Positions 34,417-41,574 of a DNA stretch of 64,000 nt are shown here, piece after piece. The stretch spans positions 85,941-149,940 of the forward strand of contig CAAFTW010000055.1 in the NCBI GenBank assembly GCA_900766045.1, written 5' to 3'. The position numbers and the translations under genes are program-made. Every line of letters begins with the position of its first letter. The first letter of the stretch is position 1. Below the pieces are notes generated by a model. The model was not told where the DNA came from. It saw only the letters and a program-made list of their open reading frames with translations, and did not search any database. The stretch comes from Clostridia bacterium. GTDB lineage: Bacteria > Bacillota > Clostridia > Peptostreptococcales > Anaerovoracaceae.

Positions 34417-34450
34417 ATAGCTATGGTAGCATTAAATAACTTCTGGTTCA

Positions 34451-34814
34451 AGATGTAATCGGAATGCCGAGTTTTAGTGTTGTGGACGGCGAAAAAATGT
34501 ATTTTTATACAGAAGGGAATAGATCCTGCAGGGTGTCGCATGTACCCGCCGGAAGTACCCCCAGGGGTGCAACCGTTTCCACAGTGTTTCCACATTTTAT
34601 GGCAAAAGTGGAATGAATAAGTGGTTGATTCGTGCACCAGGCCGTAGCCTGCAGCGCTTCGTCCCGTGCGTTCTAAACGTCGACGCACGGTCTCAGCGGC
34701 AGGCCTGACAGGGGACCTTCCGCTGCTCTGTCTGCGCAGCTTCGCTGCTTGCCAGTCGCAGGGATAGGTCTCCCAGGCGATCGTTTGGAAAATGTTCGAA
34801 TCGCATGATCTTAT
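34451..34814. other. Region between toxin copies and tRNA-Arg remnant
   Basis: No supported gene. It contains scattered inverted repeats (GTACCC groups near 34540-34565; CGTGCG/CGCACG near 34666-34690) and a TGTTCGAATCG that also occurs in the tRNA T-arm and at 35224. It lies just outside the integrated element. Confidence 0.3.
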
Positions 34815-34850
34815 ACGCAAAAAGACAGGCGCAAGGCCTGTCTTTTCGCG
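34815..34850 (-). terminator. Original terminator of tRNA-Arg
   Basis: AAAAGACAGGC and GCCTGTCTTTT around GCAAG, with a T run on the minus strand. It follows the displaced 3' half of the tRNA (34853-34897). This shows where the tRNA gene ended before the element entered. Confidence 0.75.
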
Positions 34851-34852
34851 TA

Positions 34853-34897
34853 TGCACCAGAGGCGATTCGAACACCCGACGCACGGTTTAGGAAACC
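34853..34897 (-). other. attL: displaced 3' half of tRNA-Arg
   Basis: The minus strand reads the anticodon-loop side, then GTGTTCGAATCGCC (T-arm) and CTGGTGCA (acceptor 3' end). The T-stem and acceptor would pair properly, so this is the genuine 3' half of a tRNA-Arg. The 18-bp core CGCACGGTTTAGGAAACC at 34880-34897 is repeated exactly at 41412-41429. Confidence 0.8.
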
Positions 34898-34933
34898 CAT
34901 GTAAAATGGGTATTTATCAATATTTACACAAGT

Positions 34934-34980
34934 TTGTACCCCCGGTTGTACCCCCGGCGGCTAGTATTTCGGGGGGTACA
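34934..34980. promoter_or_regulatory. Left arm-type sites of the element
   Basis: TTGTACCCCC at 34934-34943 and 34946-34955 (12-bp period), then the inverse GGGGGTACA at 34972-34980. The right end has the same set (41228-41263). These are the expected arm-binding sites of a tyrosine integrase or its excisionase. Confidence 0.65.
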
Positions 34981-34983
34981 GCT

Positions 34984-35204
34984 TTATTTATTGGCGGCCT
35001 TGCGGCGGTCTTTTTCCTGTCGGATTCCCACAGCAACGCCCATATAGAACGCGGTCATGATTGTGTCATAAATCCGTTCACCTTGCGAATGTTGGGGGGG
35101 TCGAGCGTGAGGCGGTGAAGTTGTTCGAGTTCGTTCACAGTCAATTCCCGGTTATATTTTATCTGTTTGCGGCCTGATTCGGCTTGTTTTAATACGTCTC
35201 TCAT
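34984..35204 (-). pseudogene. Frameshifted small element gene (about 73 codons)
   Basis: Starts ATG at 35204 with AAAGGA upstream: MRDVLKQAESGRKQIKYNRE and on. A run of seven G (plus strand 35094-35100) breaks the frame. One base more would join it to a second frame that ends IYDTIMTAFYMGVAVGIRQE and then KDRRKAANK. Both halves look like protein, and the second resembles the ending of small phage-type proteins. It lies beside the integrase, where excisionases are often found. It could be broken, phase-variable or a sequencing slip. Confidence 0.55.
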
Positions 35205-35252
35205 AGCTTTTCCTTTCATCGAGTGTTCGAATCGTCTTTAGTTGGTTTTGGT

Positions 35253-36335
35253 TTATAAGGCCTCTTCAGTGCTTGCGGCTTTTCGAGGTGATCCACAACC
35301 GGGGATTTGTGCCGCGATGCTTGCGAGGTCATCATGATTAAGATTTGTGTAAATATTGGCGGTTAGCTTTATATCAGAGTGCCCCATTAACTTTTGTGCA
35401 ATCCTTATGTCTACCCCGTTTCGGGCTAGGTCGGTGCAATATTCATGTCTGAGGCAATAGGGAACGAGATCAGGCGCGAGCGGAAACGGCGGTATTAATT
35501 CATTGCGGTATACCTTGCACCCCATTGCAATGTTGATTTGTCTGCAATAGCTTTTCCAGATTCGGCGGCGTGCCCGTTCGTCAATCTTGCGCCCGGTCTG
35601 AGTGCGAGCGATATATTCATAAGGCCGTGTTTCTTTTACCAGTTCCCACAGTTCCGCCGGGATAGGTACGTTTCTATCAGCATTGGCGGTTTTTGTGCCT
35701 CTGATATGCAAGAACTTCACCCCGTTTTTCTGCATGAGGTCGCGCCCCATACATTCGGCCGCCTCTGACGGTCTGCAACCACAGAAGATCATAAGCAAGT
35801 ACAGATAATAGCGGCGGTCTGTTTTGCCTACCTGAATAAAATACTTCCGTTCCACAGCGGTTAGGGCGCGGCGGTGCTCTCTCTTTTTGGCTTTTGGCTT
35901 TACTAGGTCAGTAGTTGGATCAGTCGCAATCAAGTGATTTGTGTATGCATGACTGAAGAGGAATTTCAGTGTGTTGCACACTTCATTGATTTGCGTGGGG
36001 CTTTTCCCGGCCTGAAGATTGAGAACGCGTTGACAGTGCAACGGTTTTACCCTCTTCAATGTCATATTGCCTATTTCGTTCAAGATAGAGCCGTTCATTC
36101 TCTGAATGAATTTCTTTCGGGTGACAGGGTTCTGATTGGTTTTGTAAGTGTCCACGCATTTTTCAGCCCATTGTCTCAGTGTCATATCACCAGACACAAC
36201 ATTGCGGCCGTGTTTGAGTTCTTCAAGTTTTTGTGCCTTGCGTTCTCCGAGTTCAATCAGTGTGTCGGCGTATACGTAAACGCGGCGGCCTTCAAACCTG
36301 AATGAAGTCTTGTACTTGTACAGTTCTGATCCCAT
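35253..36335 (-). CDS. int: Tyrosine-type integrase
   Basis: About 360 residues. The N-terminal arm-binding and SAM-like core-binding parts fill roughly 1-165. The catalytic domain shows Arg in FCGCRPSEA, Lys in RGTKTANADRN, the LRHEYCTDLA His-x2-Arg block (here R-H-E), GH in LMGHSD, and the Tyr nucleophile in ANIYTNLN. It would recombine the att core in tRNA-Arg. I prefer the ATG at 36335 with AGGAAG 8 nt upstream; a GTG at 36344 overlaps the repressor stop. It is co-transcribed with the XRE gene. Confidence 0.93.
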   Translation of the reverse strand: MGSELYKYKTSFRFEGRRVYVYADTLIELGERKAQKLEELKHGRNVVSGDMTLRQWAEKCVDTYKTNQNPVTRKKFIQRMNGSILNEIGNMTLKRVKPLHCQRVLNLQAGKSPTQINEVCNTLKFLFSHAYTNHLIATDPTTDLVKPKAKKREHRRALTAVERKYFIQVGKTDRRYYLYLLMIFCGCRPSEAAECMGRDLMQKNGVKFLHIRGTKTANADRNVPIPAELWELVKETRPYEYIARTQTGRKIDERARRRIWKSYCRQINIAMGCKVYRNELIPPFPLAPDLVPYCLRHEYCTDLARNGVDIRIAQKLMGHSDIKLTANIYTNLNHDDLASIAAQIPGCGSPRKAASTEEAL

Positions 36336-36340
36336 TACAT

Positions 36341-37339
36341 TCACTTCCTTTTCGGGTGCTTATAGTCATTTACTAGCCTTTTGAACATTTCAGCGAGTTC
36401 AAATTGCTTTATCGGTTCTGAAAGTCTTTTGACCGTATACCGATAGCCACAGACAAAAGCAACGCGGCAGACGGTTTGAATATCTTCTTCCGTTGGCGGT
36501 TCGTCAACATTAAAAAATATACTTTGTTGAGGGTCATCGGATTCCTTCAGTGCTATCATTGTGTTGTAAAATCTGGATACAGATTCCTTCAGTGCTATCA
36601 TTGTGTTGTAGTCTTTTGATATATGAGTTGCGTTCATTGTCGTGTTTATGTATTCAGATTCGGTTCTGAAGAGGTCTGAGGCGGCTATTTCTTTACAGCG
36701 CCCTATCACCAGTTCCCCGGCCTCTTCAGTAGATGCGAGGTACATCAAGTCAATGATGAAGAGTATGTAATCATCAATGTATCCCCCGTCTATAATATTG
36801 AGTTGTGTGTGTTGCTTTATCACCGAGCGCACCCCCGGCGGCAGACTGGAATACAGTTTGACAGAATCAGAATCAGGATCAGGATCAGCGGCCAGACGTT
36901 CCACAGCGTTAGAAATTTCAGGCAATCCGTTTTCTAAGAAGTAGTTCACAAAGTCGCGGCGCGGTTCTCTTTTGGCGGTTATTGTCAGTTTTCCATACTC
37001 TAAAGACATATCCGTATATGTAACGCTTGTATTGGTTCTATACGTGCTTATGATGTTATCTACAGCTTTTTGAGATAATCCAGTCACGCGGCAAATATCT
37101 GTTACAGCGTGGGTTTTCGCTTTATATTCGGGTTCACCTAGAAGAAATCCGAGTTCACAGTGGAATAAGTCGCACATTCCCACAAGATCAGTTAGATCAG
37201 GTTCAGTTTTTCCAGTCTCAATTCTAGAAATGTATTCGCGCTTGCGGTTGATATGTTCCGCGACTTCATGTTGTGAGATTTTCATTTCTTTTCGGGTGCG
37301 TTGTATACGTTCCCCGAGTGCCTTAAGATCATATTTCAT
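36341..37339 (-). CDS. XRE-family repressor-like protein
   Basis: 332 residues from the ATG at 37339. The HTH is at about 8-65 (MKISQHEVAEHINRKREYIS); the long helical remainder has no name I can give. A 29-bp repeat at 36540-36568 and 36582-36610, 42 bp apart, gives an in-frame duplication of YNTMIALKES. It faces the Cro-like gene at 37515 across 175 bp, as a lysogeny-type switch. The integrase follows directly. Probably the element's master repressor. Confidence 0.82.
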   Translation of the reverse strand: MKYDLKALGERIQRTRKEMKISQHEVAEHINRKREYISRIETGKTEPDLTDLVGMCDLFHCELGFLLGEPEYKAKTHAVTDICRVTGLSQKAVDNIISTYRTNTSVTYTDMSLEYGKLTITAKREPRRDFVNYFLENGLPEISNAVERLAADPDPDSDSVKLYSSLPPGVRSVIKQHTQLNIIDGGYIDDYILFIIDLMYLASTEEAGELVIGRCKEIAASDLFRTESEYINTTMNATHISKDYNTMIALKESVSRFYNTMIALKESDDPQQSIFFNVDEPPTEEDIQTVCRVAFVCGYRYTVKRLSEPIKQFELAEMFKRLVNDYKHPKRK

Positions 37340-37362
37340 TTTTCGCCTCTTCAGTGTGTTGT

Positions 37363-37424
37363 GATTAGATACGCACATTTTCATTTATTATATTTTCGAA
37401 AATGTATTTATATTGTATCTAGTC
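37363..37424. promoter_or_regulatory. Divergent control region of the element
   Basis: GATTAGATAC at 37363-37372 and its near-perfect inverse GTATCTAGTC at 37415-37424 lie between the XRE repressor and the Cro-like gene. They are plausible operators. The surrounding sequence is A+T-rich and should carry both promoters. Confidence 0.4.
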
Positions 37425-37514
37425 AAATACGGTTATTTCAGCTATTATTCTATTGTAATAAGTCAACGTTGTCAATATAGACGAATAAATATACATAATG
37501 CGAGGTGATAAAAA

Positions 37515-37736
37515 TTGTATGAGACGTTGGAAAAGCTGTTACAAAAAAGAAACATGTCTAAGTACGCGTTAGCAAAAGCGGCCGGGATTGCACATTGTGA
37601 CATCTATTCGCTTTTCAAAGGGTCGCGGCCTCTTTTCCCGAATTGGAAAAAAAGAATCTGCAACGCGCTTGAAATGGATGAAAGCGAGGTGTTCCCGGAA
37701 TTAGTCGAGGAAGATCAGAGCAAGACGGACAAATAA
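37515..37736 (+). CDS. Cro/C1-type helix-turn-helix protein
   Basis: 73 residues, almost all one HTH domain (MSKYALAKAAGIAHCDIYSL, then FKG). The start is TTG at 37515 with GAGGTGAT upstream. First gene of the rightward early operon and opposite to the XRE repressor, so a Cro-like role is likely. Confidence 0.8.
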   Translation: MYETLEKLLQKRNMSKYALAKAAGIAHCDIYSLFKGSRPLFPNWKKRICNALEMDESEVFPELVEEDQSKTDK

Positions 37737-37758
37737 CACGGGGGTGTGAAGAGGAGAA

Positions 37759-38037
37759 ATGACTAAGGAAACAGAATTAATCCGTTATTCACTGGAAAAG
37801 TCATTAGAAGATTTGAGCCAAACAGAACGCGAGGAATTCGTGAACGCGTTCAAAAGTGCTTTTGAATCATACGCAAAATTAATTTTAGAACGAGAAAAAA
37901 ACAGGGACATAAAATCCGATGAAGATGAAATGATAGCGCGTATGATCCAGTTTATGGCGGCGTTGGGGCTTTTATCTAGTTGGAATCATGTTGAATGGGA
38001 TGAGATCAGCAAGCCAGTATTAAAGGTGGTGCAGTAA
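37759..38037 (+). CDS. Small element protein, paralogue 1
   Basis: 92 residues of unknown function: an acidic, helical protein with TEREEFVNAFKSAFESYAKL and an ending AALGLLSSWNHVEWDEISKP. It is clearly related to the next protein (about 40 percent by eye; shared R-x-x-FVN-x-FK, I-x-ERE, AALGL, W-D-x-IS-x-P-x-LKVV). Stop and next start overlap as TAATG. No enzyme motif is visible. Confidence 0.7.
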   Translation: MTKETELIRYSLEKSLEDLSQTEREEFVNAFKSAFESYAKLILEREKNRDIKSDEDEMIARMIQFMAALGLLSSWNHVEWDEISKPVLKVVQ

Positions 38038-38318
38038 TGATAAACGAGGAAACAAAAGCGGTTCAGGGGTTAATGTCTCCGATGTTGGCCGGGTTGGATC
38101 AGGGAACGCGTCGACAGTTTGTGAACGGGTTTAAGCGAGCCGTTCAGGAACACGCAAGCAAGATTATTGAGCGCGAGGCGTTTCGGGATACCAACACCGA
38201 GGAAGAGGAAATTCAGGCTTGCATTGTACAGCTTGTTGCGGCGTTGGGTCTGATTGCTACAGTGAATCGTGTTGATTGGGATAAGATCAGCGAACCAGAA
38301 TTGAAGGTGGTGAAGTAA
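38037..38318 (+). CDS. Small element protein, paralogue 2
   Basis: 93 residues, sister of the preceding protein: RRQFVNGFKRAVQEHASKII, AALGLIATVNRVDWDKISEP. Two adjacent copies in so small an element suggest a hetero-oligomer or recent duplication. Function unknown. Confidence 0.7.
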   Translation: MINEETKAVQGLMSPMLAGLDQGTRRQFVNGFKRAVQEHASKIIEREAFRDTNTEEEEIQACIVQLVAALGLIATVNRVDWDKISEPELKVVK

Positions 38319-38320
38319 GC

Positions 38321-38518
38321 ATGAAAAAATCAGATATCGCAAGCGAATTGAGAAAGTATGTCGGCGGCGGTTCTTTTGTCGGCCGCAAGGAATTAGCCGG
38401 GTTCATGGGGTACAGTGATCCGGAATCTATTGACAAGTATTTATTTGGGCTTGAGAAAAAAGGCCGCAAGTATTTCATACAGGATGTTGCAGAAAATATT
38501 TGTGATATGACAGAATAG
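38321..38518 (+). CDS. Small DNA-binding-like protein
   Basis: 65 residues with the look of a winged or excisionase-type HTH: FVGRKELAGFMGYSDPESID, then KYLFGLEKKGRKYF. This reads as a one-per-step recognition helix followed by a wing. It could be the excisionase. Start 2 nt after the previous stop. Tentative. Confidence 0.6.
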   Translation: MKKSDIASELRKYVGGGSFVGRKELAGFMGYSDPESIDKYLFGLEKKGRKYFIQDVAENICDMTE

Positions 38519-38531
38519 CGAGGTGTTAGAA

Positions 38532-38864
38532 ATGAGTGATTGCAGACGTTTTGAAGATTTGAGTATTGAAGAGATTCAGGAATACAGGGACAAACAGATT
38601 TATTTCATGATTCCAAAAAATATGTGGATGCTTATTCAGTCGATGCGTGATGAAGAGCGCGGCGAACTTTTGCGTGGAATGTTTATGTATAGCAAAACAG
38701 GAATTTTCCCGGGTGAAGATGATGATGAAATAAACATTTTTACTAATATGACAGATTCGGTTCTCACTGTTTTGCGCTTTTGGTGTTCGAATGAAGAAAA
38801 ATCTTTTGAAAAATGGGTGAACAAATCATTGTATTGCAAAAGTAAGGCCAGTAAGAGGGGTTAA
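38532..38864 (+). CDS. DUF6291-like small protein
   Basis: 110 residues. It shares the LSIEEIQEYRDKQ and F-x-MIP-x-NMWML start, the RGELLRGMF helix and a G-x-FPGEDDDE loop with the larger protein at 39069 (LTPEEVQEYREKRGRFYMYL). It therefore looks like a shorter relative without the C-terminal replication part. AGGTG precedes the ATG at 38532. Role unknown; probably replication or its control. Confidence 0.62.
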   Translation: MSDCRRFEDLSIEEIQEYRDKQIYFMIPKNMWMLIQSMRDEERGELLRGMFMYSKTGIFPGEDDDEINIFTNMTDSVLTVLRFWCSNEEKSFEKWVNKSLYCKSKASKRG

Positions 38865-38866
38865 GC

Positions 38867-39058
38867 ATGAGTGAAGAATTAAAGCCGTGTCCGTTTTGCG
38901 GCGGCGCGGCTATGTTGCACCAGACGGGGACAGCGGTTTGGGTACAGTGCCGGGTGTGTCAGGGTCAGACAAACAGATTCTTTATCACAAGTAAAGGCAA
39001 AACAGAGTTATGGAAAAGACAGGCGGTTAAGGCCTGGAACGCTAGAGCCGGGGAATAA
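38867..39058 (+). CDS. Lar-type restriction alleviation protein
   Basis: 63 residues with the zinc-knuckle pattern CPFCGG near the start, CRVC in the middle, and the AVKAWNAR ending of the Lar family. Lar proteins modulate host type I restriction in the Rac prophage. Phages and satellites often carry it to protect incoming DNA. Confidence 0.85.
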   Translation: MSEELKPCPFCGGAAMLHQTGTAVWVQCRVCQGQTNRFFITSKGKTELWKRQAVKAWNARAGE

Positions 39059-39068
39059 GGGGTGATTT

Positions 39069-39887
39069 ATGAGCGAGGAAATAAGAACCTATGATGATTT
39101 AACGCCTGAAGAGGTGCAAGAATACAGAGAAAAGCGTGGCCGCTTTTACATGTACTTGAATCAATATAACTTTTGGAAACATTTTTCTGACAAACAGAGG
39201 AGTAAGGCAATAATGGCAATCTTGAATTTCGAGAAGTACGGGGAACTTCCTACACTTTCGGAAAATGATGTTGATGATTTTGCGATTTTGCCATATTTAG
39301 ATTTCTTTTTGGATCAGGCGCAAAAGGATTTCAAAAGCTATGTGAATACGTCTCTGAAGAATAAGAAGAACGGCGCAAAATCACATTCCAATGTTGAGGC
39401 CGAGGAAGAGCGAACGGTACCGAACGGTACCGAACGCTACCATTCACAAGCGAGCGGTAGCGAACGCAAGCGAACGGAACCCGATAAGATAAGACAAGAT
39501 AAGATAGTCGCTACCGAACGCTACCGAACGGAACCCGATAAGACAAGACAAGATAAGATAGTCGCTACCGAACGCTACCGAACGGAACCCGATAAGACAA
39601 GACAAGATAAGATAAGACAAGACAAGATAAGAGAAGATATATCAGTGTCAAGCTATATTGAAAGAGCCATAGACAAAAACAAGCCGAGTATAACGCCCCC
39701 GACATATCAGGCAGTAACAGACTATTGTAAATCCGTTGGGCTTGCGGCCGAGGGTTCAGGCCTCTTCAGCGCAAAAGCATTTTTGAAGTATTACAGCGGT
39801 CAAGATTGGATGATTGACGGGGAAAGTATTACAGATTGGCGGCCTCTGATTGATTTGTGGACAGAGGAACATAAGGCAAGGGGGTGA
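39069..39887 (+). CDS. DUF6291-like protein with tandem repeats, probable replication protein
   Basis: 272 residues. The N-terminal 90 residues look like the DUF6291 fold seen in phage replication modules. Residues about 115-195 are an Arg/Lys/Asp/Glu-rich repeat (18-residue unit ERYRTEPDKTRQDKIVAT, about 2.5 times). The C-terminus (TPPTYQAVTDYCKSVGLAAE and KAFLKYYSGQDWM) matches the DnaD/replisome-organiser tail found in such proteins. It likely helps initiate element replication together with the next gene. Confidence 0.62.
   Translation: MSEEIRTYDDLTPEEVQEYREKRGRFYMYLNQYNFWKHFSDKQRSKAIMAILNFEKYGELPTLSENDVDDFAILPYLDFFLDQAQKDFKSYVNTSLKNKKNGAKSHSNVEAEEERTVPNGTERYHSQASGSERKRTEPDKIRQDKIVATERYRTEPDKTRQDKIVATERYRTEPDKTRQDKIRQDKIREDISVSSYIERAIDKNKPSITPPTYQAVTDYCKSVGLAAEGSGLFSAKAFLKYYSGQDWMIDGESITDWRPLIDLWTEEHKARG
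39472..39640 (+). repeat. 54-bp in-frame tandem repeats
   Basis: The 54-bp unit (18 codons) occurs about 2.5 times inside the DUF6291-like gene, and an inner GATAAGACAAGACAA word repeats further. Charged repeats like this can vary in copy number by slippage without shifting the frame. Confidence 0.75.
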
Positions 39888-39891
39888 TCCG

Positions 39892-40227
39892 TTGAATGTT
39901 GAAGATTTGCTAGACGTTGGAAAAGAAAATGCGATTTCATACCCGGTTCTTATGAGGCGGCTAGGAATCAGACATAGAAGAGGCCTGTATAAGGCAATAG
40001 CCGAGGCGCGGCGGCGTGACGTTCCGATTCTTTCAGACGGAAAAGGTGGCTATTACATTGCAGACGTAAAGAACGAATTGGGGGAAATAAGGGCTTTTAA
40101 CAAGCGTATGAAACATTTAGGTGTTCATGTACTTGCGGCGGCAAAAGGCACGCGAGAAATAGAAAAAAAGGCCGCTAGACCTGAAGAGGATCAGCGGCAA
40201 GGAAAGCAAATGAAGTTCACTGAATGA
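39892..40227 (+). CDS. Small HTH protein of the element's replication module
   Basis: 111 residues from a TTG start at 39892 with AAGGGGGTG upstream. The part SYPVLMRRLGIRHRRGLYKA, then IAEARRRDVPILSDGKGGYY, reads as a winged HTH common beside phage replication genes. The C-terminal tail is charged. It follows the DUF6291-like gene by 4 nt and is the last gene before the non-coding tail. Confidence 0.65.
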   Translation: MNVEDLLDVGKENAISYPVLMRRLGIRHRRGLYKAIAEARRRDVPILSDGKGGYYIADVKNELGEIRAFNKRMKHLGVHVLAAAKGTREIEKKAARPEEDQRQGKQMKFTE

Positions 40228-41384
40228 AGTTTGTAACGCCTCTATCATCATCATAAACGAGATCAGAGCGAGGCGCAATTGTTACGGGCTTGCGGCGGTA
40301 TGTCGCGAGCCTTTTTTATTGCGGTCGGCCTCTTCCGCGTGGATCAGCGCGGCCGGGTGTGGGCTTGCTTATTCTACCATCAATCAGTGATCCAGTGGGG
40401 AAAGCGGCGAGAAAGCGGCGGGAAAAATATGTGCCTCTTCAGTTATTCCAGAAAAAGAATCAGGATCAGCGAGCCGGGAAAGTGAGGCCGGGAAAATATA
40501 ACATTGCATCCATACATGAACATCGAGAACCAGAACCCTATCAGAAACGAACAAAAACAGGCCTAGAATAAAATAAAATATGATTGATGATAGATTATGC
40601 ATTGAGAAAATAAAATGCGTTAGAACGAAAATTTGAGCCTTGTAAACACAAATAGGATATTGAAGAGGGTTCAAAACTGCATCACAGCGGCAAAAGCGAG
40701 GAAATAAGCCAGACAGAGAATAAACAGTCGCGATTTTATGACAGTATTTAGCCAGACAGCGCAAAAGTGAAATAGATGTGCCAGATAGATCAGGCCGGGT
40801 TCAGTGATCCAGATTCAGCCGGGGAAAGTTGCGCCCACCTTCCGGGATCAGGTCGAGGAAGTGAGGCCGGGTTACTTTAGGTTACTTAAGTGGCTTTAGG
40901 TTACTGAGGCGGCGTTACATGAGGGTGTCGAACTTTTATACACCCTGAAGATCAGGCGGCCGGGGGTCGCTGTTTTGGTGATCCCCTGGGACTGGAAAGC
41001 GCGGCCGGGATCATTGAGCCGGGATACCATCGAGCGGCGGCCGGGGGTGTTGTGCCAGTTTTGCAAGTGTGAAAAAAATGCGAATGTCAGTTATGACAGT
41101 CACAGAAAAGGCCGAGGAAGATCAGGCCGGGGAAAGTAAGCTAAGTAAGTCAGAAAAAAATAATTATTACTGTTAACCTCTTCAGTTAGTTGCGGTCGGT
41201 CGGGTGATCCGTTCCGGGTTCTGTTTTGGGGGTACACCGATTTGTACCCCCAATTGTACCCCCACGATAACAGATTTTATTCGGTTTTATTCGGTGTTTT
41301 GTAACAAATGTTACATAGTGAAGAGGCAAAAGAAGAGGCCTGAAACCGTTCAAATATCAGCGATTTCAGGCCTTTTCGGATTCA
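40228..41384. other. 1.15-kb non-coding tail of the element
   Basis: No credible gene. It is built from recurring words: GGCCGGG, GATCAG/GATCC and CCGGGGAAAG. CTTTAGGTTACT occurs at 40875-40886 and 40894-40905 (19-bp period). GCGGCCGGGGGT occurs twice near 40960 and 41038. CTCTTCAG is at 40435 and 41178. Such iterated non-coding DNA beside replication genes is where an origin or packaging site would be expected. Confidence 0.45.
41228..41263. promoter_or_regulatory. Right arm-type sites of the element
   Basis: GGGGGTACA at 41228-41236, then TTGTACCCCC at 41242-41251 and 41254-41263 with the same 12-bp period as at the left end. The direct pair and the inverse site are in opposite order relative to the left end. 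Confidence 0.65.
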
Positions 41385-41457
41385 TGCACCAGATAGGATT
41401 CGAACCTACGGCGCACGGTTTAGGAAACCGACGCTCTATCCCCTGAGCTACTGGTGC
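41385..41457 (-). tRNA. tRNA-Arg (anticodon CCT)
   Basis: 73 nt. Acceptor GCACCAG/CTGGTGC pairs fully, D-arm GCTC/GAGC, anticodon stem CGGTT with loop reading CCT, T-arm GTAGG-TTCGAAT-CCTAT. No encoded CCA. Its 3' half is supplied by the integrated element; the original half is at 34853-34897. The anticodon reads AGG. Confidence 0.95.
41412..41429. other. attR core
   Basis: CGCACGGTTTAGGAAACC, identical to the attL core, covering the anticodon-arm 3' side of tRNA-Arg, a usual crossover site for tyrosine integrases. Confidence 0.8.
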
Positions 41458-41472
41458 GCATCAACAACGATT

Positions 41473-41501
41473 ATTTTATCATTGATTGCCGGGGTTTTCA
41501 A
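41473..41501 (-). promoter_or_regulatory. tRNA-Arg promoter
   Basis: Minus strand TTGAAA (41496-41501), 17 bp, TAAAAT (41473-41478), 16 nt before the mature 5' end. Confidence 0.7.
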
Positions 41502-41574
41502 TGGAAGAATGGTTCCGGGTGGTATAATGACAGACAGTATATGAATTCATTTTGGGCGGTGAAGGAGGCAGCGG

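Larger units (their letters stand above)
33608..34450. repeat. Tandem duplication with 443-bp period
   Basis: Two copies of one unit stand head to tail; the toxin-like start codons are at 33784 and 34227, 443 bp apart. From the promoter (33700/34141) through the small gene to the antisense promoter (34008/34451) the copies differ at only scattered positions. The region upstream of each promoter is more diverged (shared TTGCCTCGTC near 33613 and 34052). Confidence 0.8.
34880..41429. mobile_element. 6.5-kb integrative satellite-like element in tRNA-Arg(CCT)
   Basis: Bounded by an 18-bp direct repeat (34880-34897, 41412-41429). It brings its own tRNA 3' half, which restores the host gene at 41385-41457. 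Gene order: frameshifted small gene, tyrosine integrase and XRE repressor (leftward), then a rightward set (Cro-like, two paralogous small proteins, small HTH, DUF6291-like proteins, Lar, replication-module HTH) and 1.15 kb without genes. There are no capsid, terminase, relaxase or portal genes. Codon and word use differ from the host. It resembles a phage satellite/PICI or a remnant prophage; which one is open. Confidence 0.85.

Noticed and set aside
34368..34820. 150-codon frame left of the element
   Set aside because: Runs antisense through the second toxin unit and its 3' flank; no protein-like pattern outside the repeat.
36540..36610. CRISPR-like repeat
   Set aside because: Only two copies of a 29-bp word with a 13-bp gap, in frame within the repressor gene; a coding duplication.
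41204..41446. 80-codon frame over the tRNA-Arg and arm sites
   Set aside because: It translates att and tRNA sequence; such frames are regular artefacts at tRNA integration sites.
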